Below, in pieces: positions 1-12,765 of a stretch of DNA of 64,000 bases. The DNA is taken from positions 23,528,001 to 23,592,000 of the forward strand of contig NC_071342.1 in the NCBI RefSeq assembly GCF_027744825.2. Reading direction: 5' to 3'. Made by a program: the position numbers and the translations under genes. The notes beneath the pieces are model-generated. The model was not told where the DNA came from. It made no database searches and saw only the letters and a program-made list of their open reading frames with translations. Position 1 is the first letter of the stretch; the number at the start of each line of letters is the position of its first letter. The stretch is from Synchiropus splendidus. Taxonomy: Eukaryota > Chordata > Actinopteri > Syngnathiformes > Callionymidae.

Positions 1-693
1 GCGCTTCATCGGGTCTCATATTGGCAGCAGGGGTTTTTCATGCTTTATCATCAGCATCGTGGCTCAAGAGTCATGCTCCTTTTGTGAGTTTAAAGAGGAA
101 CAGTTCTCTTTAACGCCAATATCTAGAAACAACAGACACATTTGTAATAGTAGACATTCATTCATTCAACAGTAGACATGTTCATTCATCTCGACATATT
201 CAAAAAGCTTATTTTCAGGTGAAATAATCAGTCTTATCAAATGTGACTTATAAAAAATGTTTCACAATTGAGCTGAGGAGGGAAAGTGTTCGGTTATGCT
301 GGTTAACATGCTGGTGTGTTGAGTAAATCATCCATCATAACCCGAAGGATGATGCTGGTGACTGCCATTTTATTTAGCTTTGAGATGGTCTATTTATTTC
401 CTCTGAGTCAGGGATGAGAAGCAACAGAGAAAACAGAGAGGACTGAACTACGGGAACATGACAGAAACTAAGTCAGTTAGAAAGCCTGCTCATATCAGGT
501 CGTTTTGAAATCCATCCTGAAATTACTGCGCAGACCTCGTTTTGAGACTCGATCCATTTAGTTGAACCAATGTTTTTCTATTAAGCAAAAGTAAATAAAT
601 AACCCCCAAGACGCATCTTTCAGAGATGGGAGTGAATGTGAAGACATGAATAAAATGACTGCGGACTCTACAGCTGAAGGCTGGGCGGCTCAC
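1..693 (-). other. Start of intron 1 of the collagen-like gene
   Basis: By inference this is intron following the minus-strand exon at 694-957. No Gly-X-Y coding run, second exon or recognised repeat was seen on either strand. Confidence 0.4.
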
Positions 694-957
694 CTCCTCC
701 AGGATCTGGTCCAGTCTCTTCAGAATGACGGGCTCCACCTGCTCCACGGACCAGAGCCACGCAGACGGACCCTGTTGCTCCAGGCTGACGATCCTGCGCT
801 GCAGCTCCCACGTCCGGACAAACACCAGCGCGCAAACTCCCAGACACACCAGGGTGAACGCCGCGCAAAGAGTGGATGCCGACCAATCCCTCCACTTTCT
901 CCACGGACATGTCTCCGAAGGCTGCGTCCTGCTCCCCTCCTTATCAAACTTGTCCAT
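694..957 (-). CDS. First coding exon of a membrane-anchored (MACIT-like) collagen, partial gene
   Basis: The minus-strand ATG at 957 opens an 88-codon exon ending at 694 with a consensus donor (GAGGAG|gtgagc), phase 0. The protein has a short charged cytoplasmic head with Arg/Lys/Trp (residues 1-26), one hydrophobic membrane segment (about 27-49), then RTWELQRRIVSLEQQ and VILKRLDQILEE, which look like a coiled coil. This type II layout, with an R-T-x-E-L-Q-x-R stretch just outside the membrane, resembles the N-termini of collagens XIII, XXIII and XXV as I know them, closest to XIII. Collagenous Gly-X-Y exons would lie further left and are not in the window, so the family call is inference. 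Reading past the donor gives 56 more codons with no collagen repeat, so the donor is preferred. Another single-pass protein with a juxtamembrane coiled coil is possible. Confidence 0.55.
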
Positions 958-1340
958 TTTGCGACTCAGTCACTGAGAGATCCCGCAGAGTTTGGAGAGG
1001 AACACTTGGATTCAGGCAGCAGCTCCGGGCGAGTGGGATGGTCATGAGTTCCTGCAGCTTCATGGACCTGATTCCTGCCGCTCGGCCGTCAGAGAGTCTG
1101 TGTAACCTGAAGCAGCTCCCCCCTCACCCCCCGCCCCGACAGCAGCTCCACCTCCGGCCGGCTGCGGGCAAATGCCGGGGCGGGATTCCGAGCTGCCTCC
1201 TCCTTTGATCCAGGATATTTTGGGGGCGTAAAGCCAGAGCGCGCAGTCACTCAGACGGGAGAAGCCGTCAGCTCCAGACCGTCTCTGAACTGAGCAACAC
1301 CGACCCGTTCAAATCAATAGCTCAAAAGCGTTGGTGAGTG
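958..1340 (-). promoter_or_regulatory. GC-rich 5' flank / probable promoter of the collagen-like gene
   Basis: This segment is richer in G+C and CpG than the AT-rich DNA on both sides and lies directly upstream of the minus-strand ATG at 957. It contains C-runs and an AAAATATCC motif on the minus strand near 1220. A 5' UTR and CpG-type promoter are inferred from position and composition only; no transcription start can be fixed. Confidence 0.35.
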
Positions 1341-1540
1341 TGGCCATCAGGCAGAAATAATATCTCTGAATTCATCTGCGTGGAAAGAGTAGCATTTTGA
1401 ACTTTGACCCCTCCCACCCTGCCAAATGGGGCCATGGAGTTTCAACCCTTTAAACAACCCCACTGATGAGCTCCATTCCTGAGGAATCTCCATGTTATAA
1501 CAAGCGACAAATCTGTTGGCCTCTGACCGACCAGCTCACA

Positions 1541-1685
1541 AATGATAAATACTCGTCACTTATCATAAATGTTGTCAAAGATTTTATTCACTTTTCTGCC
1601 AGCAGTTGAGTCTCTCTGTGTGGCAAAGACCTGGAGACTTCATGTTCAGTCCAGTCACTCATAAATACATGAACATGTCATCCAG
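1541..1685 (+). repeat. Copy 1 of a local direct duplication
   Basis: The block contains TCACTTATCATAAATG, then TTTCTGCCA, then a 48-base stretch at 1638-1685 that is identical to 2098-2145. The outer parts are diverged. Spacing between the copies is about 460 bases. Confidence 0.8.
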
Positions 1686-1997
1686 AATGGTGAAAGCTAT
1701 GTAGTGTAGATGCAAACTTGGGGACATGACAAGTGACGTGTGCAGTGATCAGGGAAGAGCGACCGGTCTGAATGCTTTGCTATCGGAAATAGAACAATGT
1801 CGGACAAATAAATAACTTATAAATATGGGACTGCTTTTGTCAATCGAACATCTGAGGGGCAGGTTCTGTCCTGGACCTGGAAAACAGAGGAGAACAAGTC
1901 ATTGTTGTGTGTGAGCATGAAACTTGTGATGAAGTGATGAAGGGTCCTGCTACATTTAGTGCCGACTCTGCATCTGCACCTTCTCAAAATAAATGTT

Positions 1998-2145
1998 AAA
2001 TATTGGTCACTTATCATAAATGTCTGTGTTTAATCATGTTTCTGCCACCGGATGAGTTTCTCTGCGCAACAAAGACCAGGAGACTTCAGAGGCCGATCTT
2101 CATGTTCAGTCCAGTCACTCATAAATACATGAACATGTCATCCAG
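1998..2145 (+). repeat. Copy 2 of a local direct duplication
   Basis: Second copy of the block at 1541-1685, in the same orientation. It carries the same TCACTTATCATAAATG and the same 48-base identical core, with a small insertion before the core. Confidence 0.8.
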
Positions 2146-3279
2146 CAAACAAGCGATTGATGTGATGAATGGGAAGGAAACCAGTTCCATGAGACTGGAC
2201 CGTGGATTCAAACAAAGATTCCAGAATGAGCGACACGGAGACGACCAGCAGCTGGGCTCCATAGATCTGCCATCGCTGCCAGTTAATAAAAACAAAGGGT
2301 GGTGGTGTGAGAAGGCTAATCTCTGGTTTCAAACAGGAAAACACGCTCATATTTTGGTAGCAATGAGGAAGGCTGTGCAGTGTCTGCTGCTCACACGAAG
2401 GGAGAGGTAGCTGCAATAGCTGCAATCTGTCATGAGGTTTTGGAGCAGGCAGGACGGGTCAGAGGGATGTTCTGGGGCCTGCAGGCCAAACACAGCTAAT
2501 GGCCTGTTGAGCTCGTTGCTTAAGGAGTGGACGCAGGTGTGTCTGTGGCCAGATGTTCCAGCAGAGGACGTGTAGATAAAGAGCATTTGAAATGGATCAG
2601 CTGGATCATGAGCTCAGCTGAGAGGATGGATGGCACTGAGCGCTGTGAGGGACACAGAAACCTGGACCTCCAGGAGTTGGTCTACAAGTGCTCAAGTCTT
2701 TTTATAGGACGACGCGGTTTACACGCAGTTTGAGTACTAAATACTGCCAGATGTCTTGAAACCACACCAAGTACTTATTAGATGCCTTAGGGGTCCATCC
2801 TTCTCCCATGGACCAAACATCCCCGTGTCCTTCCTCTGAGGAGTGGCTGGCACAGCTCACACTGTTGGACGCAGCCAGCGTCATGCACGTCCTCACCTGT
2901 CCACAAACCTTCTCTAGCTGTAGTTTTTCTCCATGGTGGGACGGGTCAGGCAGCATTCTGACAATCTTTTTTTGAGGTTTCATCAATGTACTCTGATGAG
3001 GTTCAAATTCCCTTCATCACTAATGACAGCACTTAAAATGATTTAAAAACAGGGTCAGAAACTCTGTTCACACTCTATTGGCAGGTGGCCAAGGAGGCGG
3101 GGTCAAGAGAATCTTGTAGAACCACACTGAGTACTGTCCAGAAATCCTAATTATTATTATACATAAGTCAGACTAAAACTGAACTTTTAAAATGCATGTA
3201 AACAGCTTGGTCCGACTACTGCAGAGAAATCAGAATCTCCCTTAGTTCAGCTCCAGGGCCTGGATAATGGGGTTAATAT

Positions 3280-3483
3280 CTGGACTCAGCTAGCATGTAG
3301 CAGTAGCTAGACTAAGCTAGCATGTAGCCAGTAGCTGGACTCAGCGAGCATGTAGCAGTAGCTGGACTAAGCTAGCATGTAGCTAGTAGCTGGACTAAGC
3401 TAACATGTAGCCAGTAGCTGGACTAAGCTAGCATGTAGCTAGTAGCTGGACTCAGCTAGCATGTAGCCAGTAGCTGGACTAAG
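3280..3483 (+). repeat. Minisatellite, 27-28 bp unit, about 7 copies
   Basis: Tandem units built around CTGGACTAAGCTAGCATGTA followed by GC(C/T)AGTAG. Units vary at AAG/CAG, TAGC/GAGC/TAAC and in a one-base length change. It is clearly tandem and non-coding. Confidence 0.9.
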
Positions 3484-3734
3484 AGTGCAGCTGCAGCAGC
3501 TTCAGCTACGCAGCAGAAGTAAACAAACTCTGAGACTCATCATGGTCTCATGACGTCTAATAACCTTCTATACAATGGAGAAGTGGTGTGTGGTGCCTGA
3601 TGCAGTGTGTGTTCCTGGGTCGGAGCCCATGTCTGCGGTGGTCACTTGACAAACCTGATATCAGCTGTGTTTTAGAACTGGCCACCACCGTGATCTGCAG
3701 ATTTGTCTTCACCTTCCTTCATTGATTTGTTGGT

Positions 3735-4073
3735 TTGCAGGACCCAGAGATGTGCAGGTCGGATCAGAGCCGACCTTCTCACCCTGGACATGGACTGTTT
3801 GTTCCTCTTCCCTCTGGCAGGAGGCTACGGTCCATCCAGACAAGAAACTCCCGTCACAGGAACAGCTTCTTCCCCTCCTCCGTCAGACTGTTGAATTCGT
3901 GAACAGCATTGTTGTTATCTTATTTTATTTATTTTTATTTTACTTTATTTTATTTTATTATTTATTTACTTTTTGACTGCATGTTATTCCAAAACACTTT
4001 CCTAGTTAGTGGGCTCTTCACTGACCATGGCAATAAATTTGATTCTGATTCTGATTCTGATTCTGATTCTGAT
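3735..4073 (+). mobile_element. 3' end of an L2/Rex-like LINE with (ATTCTG)n tail
   Basis: The segment reads as the decayed C-terminal end of a LINE ORF2 (CAGGACCCAGAGATGTGCAG... CCCTCTGGCAGGAGGCT... CGTCAGACTGTTGAATTC), then a T/A-rich stretch, then AATAAATTT and an ATTCTG hexamer tail (about 4041-4073). A tail of 3' terminal short repeats is typical of such LINEs. The same sequence occurs inverted at 15235-15382. The copy is 5'-truncated and not intact. Confidence 0.75.
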
Positions 4074-5034
4074 GACATTAGCTCCACGTTAGCAACCATT
4101 AGCATGGTTGCTAAGTGAGTCGAGGCTCACGACGGTGATCAAAAGTGCGACTCTGTACTTCAGATACTCCACATCTATCATCCTTAAATACACAGACAAC
4201 ACAGTCTGTGGGATATTTCATTTTATTCAGAAACCTGCTGAAGGAAGCGTGTTGAGGATGGTGACAGCTCCATGATGGTGACGGTATTGAACCATCGCTG
4301 GCTGATTCTGGAGCTCTGAAGTGAAACTGGTTCATCAGTCAGCACCATCACTGTCTACACAGTTCAATAGTGAAACAGTGAAACAGCTCCTTGCTACCTG
4401 TCAGCTGCCATTGCTCTTACGCTCAGAGCGCCACCCCTCGTCACAGAGGAGCATCACTCAGCGATTCCACTGACCAACATGATACAATGAGACTCAACGG
4501 CTTCATCGAGCTACTCTCTGCAGTCACTGTGTTCAGTGGCATGAAGGTATCACTCTTGGCTTTATCTGTTGCGTAAGAAGTCATCCCCGCAAATGTGCAT
4601 CACCCTGGTGGTGAGTTGCGGCATCGCAACATGCCGGACTGAAAACTTGGCGATGGCCTTGGTTCCATGCTGTTGGTCCAATCATGAATGAGGTCATGTT
4701 TTTTTGTTTGTTTTTGTGTGGTGCCTGGTGAAAGTCTTGTGGAGCTCGAGCTCCACTGTCACCTGGGCAGCCCTGCTTGCAAGCGTGGCTGGAGGGCCTG
4801 GTATGGTGACCAGCTGTGGAAGAGTTAGTAAACATAGTGGCCACATCCAATTAACAAATTCAAGTAAATTGGTTTGGTGTCTGCACCTTCAGCTCAGATA
4901 CTGGCTTCCAATTTACGGCTCAGACATCAGTTCGCCAGGGTTTCGTCGCCATAACACTGTACAAATAAACAGACTTAGTGGCAGCTTACACATTTGGGAC
5001 TCTGGTTTATTGCATCCTGACGCCCTCTGGTGCA

Positions 5035-5095
5035 GGGGTCACCGACCTTTTAGCAACCGCCAGCTACTCCAAGGGCGCTGTGTGACCCGAAGGTC
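5035..5095 (+). repeat. Dispersed repeat fragment (GTGTGACCCGAAGG type)
   Basis: GCTGTGTGACCCGAAGGTCTGCCAT here is closely matched at 12811-12835, and a 'GCTACTCC' block occurs in both places. This is a fragment of a dispersed element of unknown class. Confidence 0.5.
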
Positions 5096-6583
5096 TGCCA
5101 TCTGTTCAGTACACACATCTGAAATCACAATAAAGAATGTTGTGTGATCACAATGGTGGGGATTACAGATAAGAATGTCTAAAAAAATCAAGCTGGGAAA
5201 CACACAAAGCCAAGTCATGAAGTTAGCTAAGGGAAGATGCAGCTGAAGGTGCAGTTCAGCACCAGTCCAAACGCCCTTCTGAAGAAGTGACAATTGTAAA
5301 TGTACTAAAACCTGGGCTTCTGAGGTCCATCTGGGGGGTCCAAGTTTATCAAATCACAAAGATTTCTTGATCCCATGAGGACAAGAGGGAGTGAATGTTT
5401 CCTGTTGCTACGCTGTAGTATAATGTACACAACACGCCGCCTCCTATGGGGATGAAAGTTCCACACTTTGGGTGATGGTGAACCATCCAGGAGGGAGCTG
5501 CTGGAATCAAGATGACAAGAGTTCGGACCTGAACCGGTGCCGCCTCCAGGTCCAGAAGGTGGTGCGATTCTTCTGAAGAACGTTTCCCTCTCCGCTGATA
5601 GAATATGACCTATTTTTGCTTTCAGTCACTGAACTGGGACCTGCTCATCTGCGCCAAACTGCTGAACAATACCAGCTGCACAACAAGTGCTAACAATCCT
5701 GATGATTGCTTCCAGTGAAAGTTCTGGCCCATGGCTTCCTTGTACAGCTGCTTGGTTACAGCACTGAACCACCCCCTGCTGAGAAGGACGGTGGGACTGG
5801 AGGGTTAGTGCCGGGTCACCAGCAGGCCGAGAACTTCACATTAAAATGTATTCTCAGGTTTTTCTCTTGTCACTCACGATCTCTTGAAACTCACAAACAA
5901 CTGAGTGAATGGCTGGAGCTTTTCCCAGCTGCAGTGGGCAGCAGGCAGGGGACACCAAATCCAATTCATCAATGAACCCGGTTTGTTTTCATCTGATGGA
6001 GGACAGACAAGCATCCAAACTCCAAACAAAAGGTCAGGTTCCCTCAAGTGGTGTCTTGCTGGGAGGCTGCCGCACCGAGCGCTTGCGACATATTTCACAA
6101 TGTCAAGGTAACAAACACAGCCAGGAGGATGTCTCGGCGAAGATGTTCTTTGTTCTGTCAGGAGAGGAAGTGGAGCTGCGGATCGGAGGGGAGAAGATTT
6201 CCAGCATGCAAATGGATGTTCCACTCCGGCCATCAATCTGCATTAGCTCAGGTTTGCAGAGGAAATCAGGCCTTAAATGCTGTGACGTCTCTAGATCCTG
6301 AAGTCGCTTTTTAAACCGCCCTTTTTCAGAAGACACTTCTCTACTCTCATGTCTGGATGAATAAATCCCAAGGAAAGAGCTGTGACCAAAATAACGCTGT
6401 CCGTGGTGCTGAGCTGAAATATCAAAACAACTCAATAGAAATATCCACATTTGCCACTCAACATAGGCACACATGAATCACCTGAGCAACAGCATGGAGA
6501 CCTGCACAAACAGCATGTGCCCGACCGTCCGTGAGATCAAAGGAGGAGAACAGAAAGCCGACAGTTTCGTAGCTCACATGTTC

Positions 6584-6627
6584 ATGGAAACACCTTAAAG
6601 CTAAAAAAAGCTTTAAGGTGTTTCCAT
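6584..6627. repeat. Perfect 19-bp inverted repeat (hairpin)
   Basis: Arms 6584-6602 and 6609-6627 are exact reverse complements (ATGGAAACACCTTAAAGCT and its complement) around a 6-base A loop. The right arm runs into a short direct repeat, GGTGTTTCCATTATTT, twice within 6617-6655. Confidence 0.9.
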
Positions 6628-8956
6628 TATTTGGGGTGTTTCCATTATTTTGGGGTTTGTTTTCCCGCCAGGTGTGATCTACATGTATCAAGGTCGTCTG
6701 CATATGGCAGAATAAAATGCTGCAGAGAGAAAGGCTGGGCAGCTATGGGAGAGATGATGATATTAAAACCAGCAACACTACGGACATTATACCTGATAAC
6801 TTTTACAGCCTGTTCAGTAAGAGAAAAATACTACAAAAAAAATCTCATCTTATTTCATACAGCAGCCGTTGTATTCCACATGTTCCTGAGCAGCAAATAA
6901 CCACCATCTCGCAAATATTCTCAGACAGTTGCCGAGAATATTGGATTGATCTGCGCTTATGCTCGGACAGTGCACTCAGCCAGCCACGGTGGAGTGAGGT
7001 CAGTGATCAAAGGTCCTCTGTCGTGGAGGTCAGCAAATGTACTGGCAAACTTGAAAATGTCTGCTATATTTAGCCGACATCATCATCAGTGACAAAGCTC
7101 GGAAAACATATTGTTTCCATCCAGACAGCAGCTGCCGCCGTCGTGCTCCTCATGAGAAATGTATTTACACATTGTCACAGCCTCAATCAGGGTAGAACAT
7201 GATAAGTTGAGATTGGAAGAGACGGTGAAACGCCCTCTGACGCATAGCAAGACAATAAGGTTTCTGGTGAGAGCGTGGAGAACAAGGATTGCATTTCCTC
7301 CCCGCGTGTGTTGATAGTGAGGACATCCTGCTGATATAGTAGCCATAACCTCGGGTTCAATGTGACATGATTCAGTCGAATCCAGAACCTGAGGAGCCGA
7401 GGTCTTTAGAGCTTGTTACTCAAAGCAGCTGTCGACCCCCACCTTCAGAGGAGAAGCATGACCAAGGAAACATTTCCTGGTCACGGTCTTGATCCGCACC
7501 ATTGACACAAGAGGGTTCAGCACAGGTATCAGTCAGGACTCACTCTCACCGCAGCATGTGAAAACGTCGTCACACTTGACTGTGAATATGTCACTGAGCT
7601 CTTTCTGTCAGAAAACACATTTCACAGTCGCTGTCTGCTCCAGAGCAACAACCATTAACAGCCATGTTCAAACAAATGGTGGAACTTCTCCCAGGTTGGG
7701 GCCAGCATGAGAGCCCCACAGAGTCGTTCCCTCTGACGGATGTGGATATGGATTAAAGCTGTTATAACAGGTTTAGTTTTGGTATAATTTCCCAAGATTC
7801 TTTTGTATTTTCTTGATCAACCTTTCTCTAATTAGCAGACTCATCATTCCAGATTCCAGGAAGTTCAATGAACTTTGGTGGATGGCGCCTGGTCACTTGA
7901 AGGACGACCAGGGTATGACAAGGCTCTGGCTGTTCTGCCTCACTGGTGTTCTCTGTTCCATCGTCGTCTGTTCCAGACCAGTTCTCCATCCAACGACTTC
8001 CCCAGGTGGATGACCTTGTATCTCCACTCTCATGTGAACTGGTCCTGCAGGGATGTTGCTGCTCACCACTGCTCATGATCTGCCGACTCTTCTGGCCGAC
8101 GTCTACCTTGCCACCTTGGAAATGGAGTCTCAGCTCCTCATTCTTTCTTTGTTACGTGAGTAATCTAGTTGACCCTGTCATGTCCTGAATCACTTTACTG
8201 TTCAGCTCTGTGGTGCAGCAGCAGCTAACACCACAGCTTGTCAGTGGAAACTGCTTCTTCTTTCCTCAGTTACCAACCCTTCCATGACTTCCATCCAGCA
8301 TGAAGCTGAATCCTGGAAGCCAACCTCCTGAGCTCATTGAAGAGGTGCAGGGAAGGAGATTTGTATACCTGTGGCTCATCCCGATGGCTGCTTGTCCCTC
8401 ATCTCCGACTGCCTTCAGCAGCTACGCTTGAATTTCAAAGTATCTGTTTCTCGTGAGACATCAAACATGACGGACAGTCATGGCTTGCCGATGAACTTCA
8501 TCCACGTCCTGTGTCATCAGTTTTCATGAAAGAAGGCCGAGAGTAAGGAAAACTCACCAACCGCCACTCCAACAGATTTATCTTCCAAGTGGGTGGAAAA
8601 ACCCATGGAGATGTATTTGACCCCAGTAGGAAGATCTGCTACGGCTCTCTGCTCTTGGGAATCCATCAGTTTAACAGCAGTGCTAGCAGTGACACGGTGA
8701 TGGTCTAAACCTGCTGTATCCTCAGAAGCCTGTGAGATGGATGAGCTGGTTTATGGTGATGAATGATCGCTGACGCGACTATAGGAAGCGGAGCTTGTGT
8801 TATAGCAGTGTAGTCCGTAGTGCCGCCACCAAAACCACCAGCAAATCCTTGCCTGGAGCCAGTGTCTGTAGCTGCATGGCTTTGTTTGCAGTGGTGTTCC
8901 AGCATGCGTGAGAACACACTCAATCCACACTGTCCCTCGCCTGAACGGATCTAGTC

Positions 8957-9160
8957 TGGTGTTTTTCAACCTTTTTTAAGCCACGGCACACTTGGTTCAT
9001 TGAAAAAATCCACAGGCTCACCACCAGAGGAAGGCAAAGCGCAGTTGTGCTCAGTCCAAAGTTCTCTAGAAAATCCTTTTTATTTTCTGAAAAATTGTAG
9101 CTACCGACTCTCGACTATTTTTTTTACATGTTTGCAGAAACTAATGGCAGAAAAATTGTG
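8957..9160 (+). repeat. Dispersed repeat family A, copy 1
   Basis: Begins GTTTTTCAACCTTTTTT with 'AAGCCACGGCACAC', then CTCAGTCCAAAG, TAGAAAATCCTTTTTA, GACTCTCGACTATTTT. The reverse complement matches 36425-36598, and in part 34745-34885, block by block. It is probably a non-autonomous element; the class was not determined. Confidence 0.75.
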
Positions 9161-9224
9161 TTTGTTTGGGTGGGCAGTATATATAGCATGAATTATTTAT
9201 TTTAAATAACAGATTTTTTCATTT

Positions 9225-9580
9225 TTATGACTGTTACTGCAGGTAGCAGAGATGAAGATTCTGAGCTCCTCTCTGGGAGTGAGCAGGATGGATAGGATCA
9301 GAGGGACAGCACATGTGCTCAGGTGTGTAGGAGACAAAGTCAGAGAGGCTAGATGGAGATGGTTTGGACAGTGGTAGGAAGATGTTGAGGTTGGAACTGC
9401 CAGGCAGAAGGTGGAGAGGAAGGCCAAAGAGGAGATTGAGGTGGTGAAGGAGGACATGAGGTTTGTAGGTTTGAGAGAAGAGGAAGCAGGGTGAGATGGA
9501 GGGTGGTGATCCGCTGTGCTGAACCCTTTAAGAGAGAAGCCCAAAGAAAATAAATAAATAAATAAAATAAATAAATCTAT
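9225..9580 (+). mobile_element. 3' end of an RTE-type LINE
   Basis: Translating around 9270-9370 gives the motif GVSRMDRIRG followed by VREARWRWFG, a hallmark of the C-terminal end of RTE-clade ORF2. It is followed by a GTTGGAACTGCCAGGCAGAAGG-like block and GATCCGCTGTG, ending in an AAATAAATAAAT tail. Frameshifts and stops make it a dead copy. The antisense open frame over it (9197-9544) is not a gene. Confidence 0.8.
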
Positions 9581-10699
9581 TTTTCATGATTTTATTTATA
9601 TATTATATATTTATTTATTATATTATATACAAATCTTTAACATTCTTTGCCTCAACTTCATAACAACATCGAACATTCATCGCCTTACATTTTGGACACT
9701 TCATTTAGTTCCTAGCCAACATTTAAACCAAAGATTTTTAAGCATACTGATGGTCTACATGTGTAGCCATTAGCTCTGTTAGCTCTGTTAGCTTAGCGGT
9801 GCAGACAGACTCAGGTGTCGCGGGTCCGACAAGGATCACGCCATCGTTCTGTCGTGAAGGTGTGTGGTCAAGTTAGAGTCACGCCAGGTTGAAAAGTTTA
9901 ACAACAACTCAGTTGTGCATCTTGATGCCTCGGCATAGATCTATAGTGAAGAATGTGATTGAATCAACGTGATCTCCTCGCGTTGGTAGATCGTCAACAC
10001 GTTGTAGTTGTTCATGATTTAATGTCATCATATGGCCCACCTCTATCTCCGGACACATGAGGAGAAACCGGATCATTTCCCAGGGCACAGTCACTTGCGA
10101 GTGAAAAACACAGCTTTAGTCAAAAGAAATCCCACCTAAAGGGAAGACGCCGTCTCCTCCTCACTTCTTCACCTCGTGTATTCATCACAGGCGGGTTCAC
10201 ACATGGGTTCACAGGAAACACTTATTCCCAAACTGGACATTCAACACAAACATCCTTTTCGCAATCACGCGTTGTGCTGTGAGACCATGATCGATGGCTC
10301 CAGTGCCCAGGGCAATATTATGCTTGGGCCGGGCCCGAGGATTAAAAAGAGACATTAGGCCCACCCACATGTCCCCTCTGTTCCTAATGAAGAGCCCTGC
10401 AGAACAAAAATATACATTCTGTTTACCAGGTACCAGGCGAGGGACCAAGTTCTGCGCGTATTTTGGAGCTACGCTCAAGTCGGCTCCACCTAATGAACCG
10501 TGTAGGTTCACTTACCTCACTGATGCTTCACAGAAGTCTTTGCTCTGGGTCAATTCAGAGCACCGTGAGACCAGAATGCTGTTTTCAGAGTTTCATGTGA
10601 TCACACGCTCTCCTGCTCTAGTCATTATTGATCATCAAATTGAAGTGAAACAGATAAGAACAGGACATTTTGGCCTGTCCTCACAAGGTTTAGAGGATT

Positions 10700-10810
10700 A
10701 GCCATGTGTTTTGGATGGAGACTGGGGAATGAAAGTCATGAAAGTCAAGGCATGAAAGTCAATGAAATGTCCCCATAAAACATGACAGCATGAGTGTGTG
10801 TGTGTGTGAG
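10700..10810 (+). repeat. Dispersed repeat family B, decayed copy
   Basis: Contains GCCATGTGTTTTGGATGG, GGCTGGGGAA-like and ATGTCCCCATA followed by a GT run. These are the same ordered blocks as the fuller copies at 26083, 33880 and 42340. Confidence 0.6.
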
Positions 10811-12765
10811 GTCAGATGCTTGAAACACTAGGGCAAACAATGCTAATGACGACTCCTGACCTGAAGGTTTTGTTGTTGTTTTTCGAACCCAGGAAAACAT
10901 CATGGATCCCAGTGTGGCGTCAGCACAGCAACTCTTTGACATTTGCTTAAAAAACAGCCATTTGTCTTTGTCTGGACTTCTCCTCCTGCTGGTACCATCA
11001 GAGCACTGCAGCTCCTCCTGAGTGCAGGAGCTCATCCTCAGCCTTCCTAAGTTCCTCTCCTCTGCTCTGGCTTCTGACAGCGAACGTGATGGGATGAGGA
11101 CCAGTTCACATGCAAGATATGGTTAAGCTGTTCACCCCAGCACCTCCACCTCACTCAGTGTCAACTAATGGACTTCCAATCCACTCGCCGAGAGGATCCT
11201 GTCTCCGCAGGAGCTCACAGCTCTGTGCTGTCTTGGAATGAACACCCCAGTGACAGCAGAGAATCTCCCGAGGCCAACGTAAAGCCATGCTTCTTACGAT
11301 GGTAACTTTGATTCCTGCTGTTTGCTGTGTGAATCTCCATGATGGTGGTTCAGAGCTTAGCTTTGCTCATCTTGGTTTGAGCTTCTAGGCTTGGTTTGAG
11401 GGTGAATTGAAGTCGCTGTGGAGGACAGGAAGCAGGCGTTCACTTCAAAACTCTCCACCGACAGCCATCCAGCGTGTAGCAGTGCTGGACTGAGTGTAGC
11501 TCAAGCGCTTGTCAGAGATCAGCGGGGTCAGGAAGTCACCGTCTGCTGCACCCTGAACTGGCACAAGTAATATACATTAGCAATATCAACGGACAGATTT
11601 GGTTTCACGACTTCCACCGTCCACTTCCTGACGTACGTCTACCGTACGTCTTGGGAACAGCACTTGACCGTCTGCTGGCCTGTGTTGCTCCTCGTGATTG
11701 TTCCAGATGAAGCTCCAAGGTCTCATGTTTGAGAGGCTGAACATGGCCGACTCATGTGGTAAGTCCTCTGGAGGATTCACACGCAGGTCAGCGGGCCTGG
11801 ATCAGATGGGACTCAAAGCAATAGAGTCATTCTCGGTGAATCTACTTCTGAATTTTTGTGGACACTAACAGGATGCTTTCGTTTCTTATTCCGGCTCCTC
11901 TGTGCATCTTTATTCAACGTGTCCAATGCTTGATTTACTGCCAGTCTCGATGTCTGTTTTGGGTATCAGATTCGGGGCTCAAAGGCTGGACTCTCCCATG
12001 GATCTGCTTCCCAGAACAGAGACGATGTTCACCAGTTTCCCTCCGACACATGTTTTCTCCGTCAGTGTTACAAGTAGAACGGTAAAATGTTTATTTATCC
12101 TTTTTTTGTCTCAGATCAAAAGGCTGTGAAAGGAATTTGTTTTTGCACCATCACAGCACTGAAACAAATAAAACTGATGGAATAAACGTTCGAATGATGC
12201 AACCTGCATGAGCTCATCACTGAAGACTCTCAGTGACCCGCCACGACGGTCACCACCAAATTAGGTGACAAAAGAGGTCCTCCTCCACGATGACGCTAAG
12301 ATGAGAAAATCCAAACTGAAATCCAGGAATGAACAATTTAACCTGCAGCAGAAACAGTTCACAACATCTTGTCTTCAGATCTTTACCAAACAACCGTTTT
12401 ACCAAATTATGATGCGCACACCTCTAGTTTTGCTGACCAGAGTTTACAGATGGGCTTTCACCACAACCATCGGCACCAGGAAATGTCATCATCACAGGAA
12501 AACAACAGCAAAACAATGAAGTGAAAGTGGTGCAAGGGTCTGTGACATGGTTCTGGATCTCAGCAGAAATATGCTCTGCGATTCCATGAATCCAAATGCA
12601 AAGTGTAAAACAGCTTCTAAGTAAATGTTTCACTGAAAAACAGAGATCCTGTGGTGCAAAATATCCAGTCACGTGATCTGTGTGGTATCAATGTTAACTA
12701 GCTCCTCGGCTTCAACGTGAGAGAAGAAATGCCAAAACACTGCGCAACGGCTGGATATGCAAAAG

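Larger units (their letters stand above)
4074..8950. other. Intergenic stretch without a supportable gene
   Basis: Apart from the repeat fragment near 5035 and the hairpin near 6584, I see only short open frames with no family resemblance and no paired splice signals. Nothing else was recognised. Confidence 0.5.

Noticed and set aside
9197..9544. 115-codon minus-strand open frame
   Set aside because: It is antisense to the RTE LINE 3' end, a common source of false gene calls.
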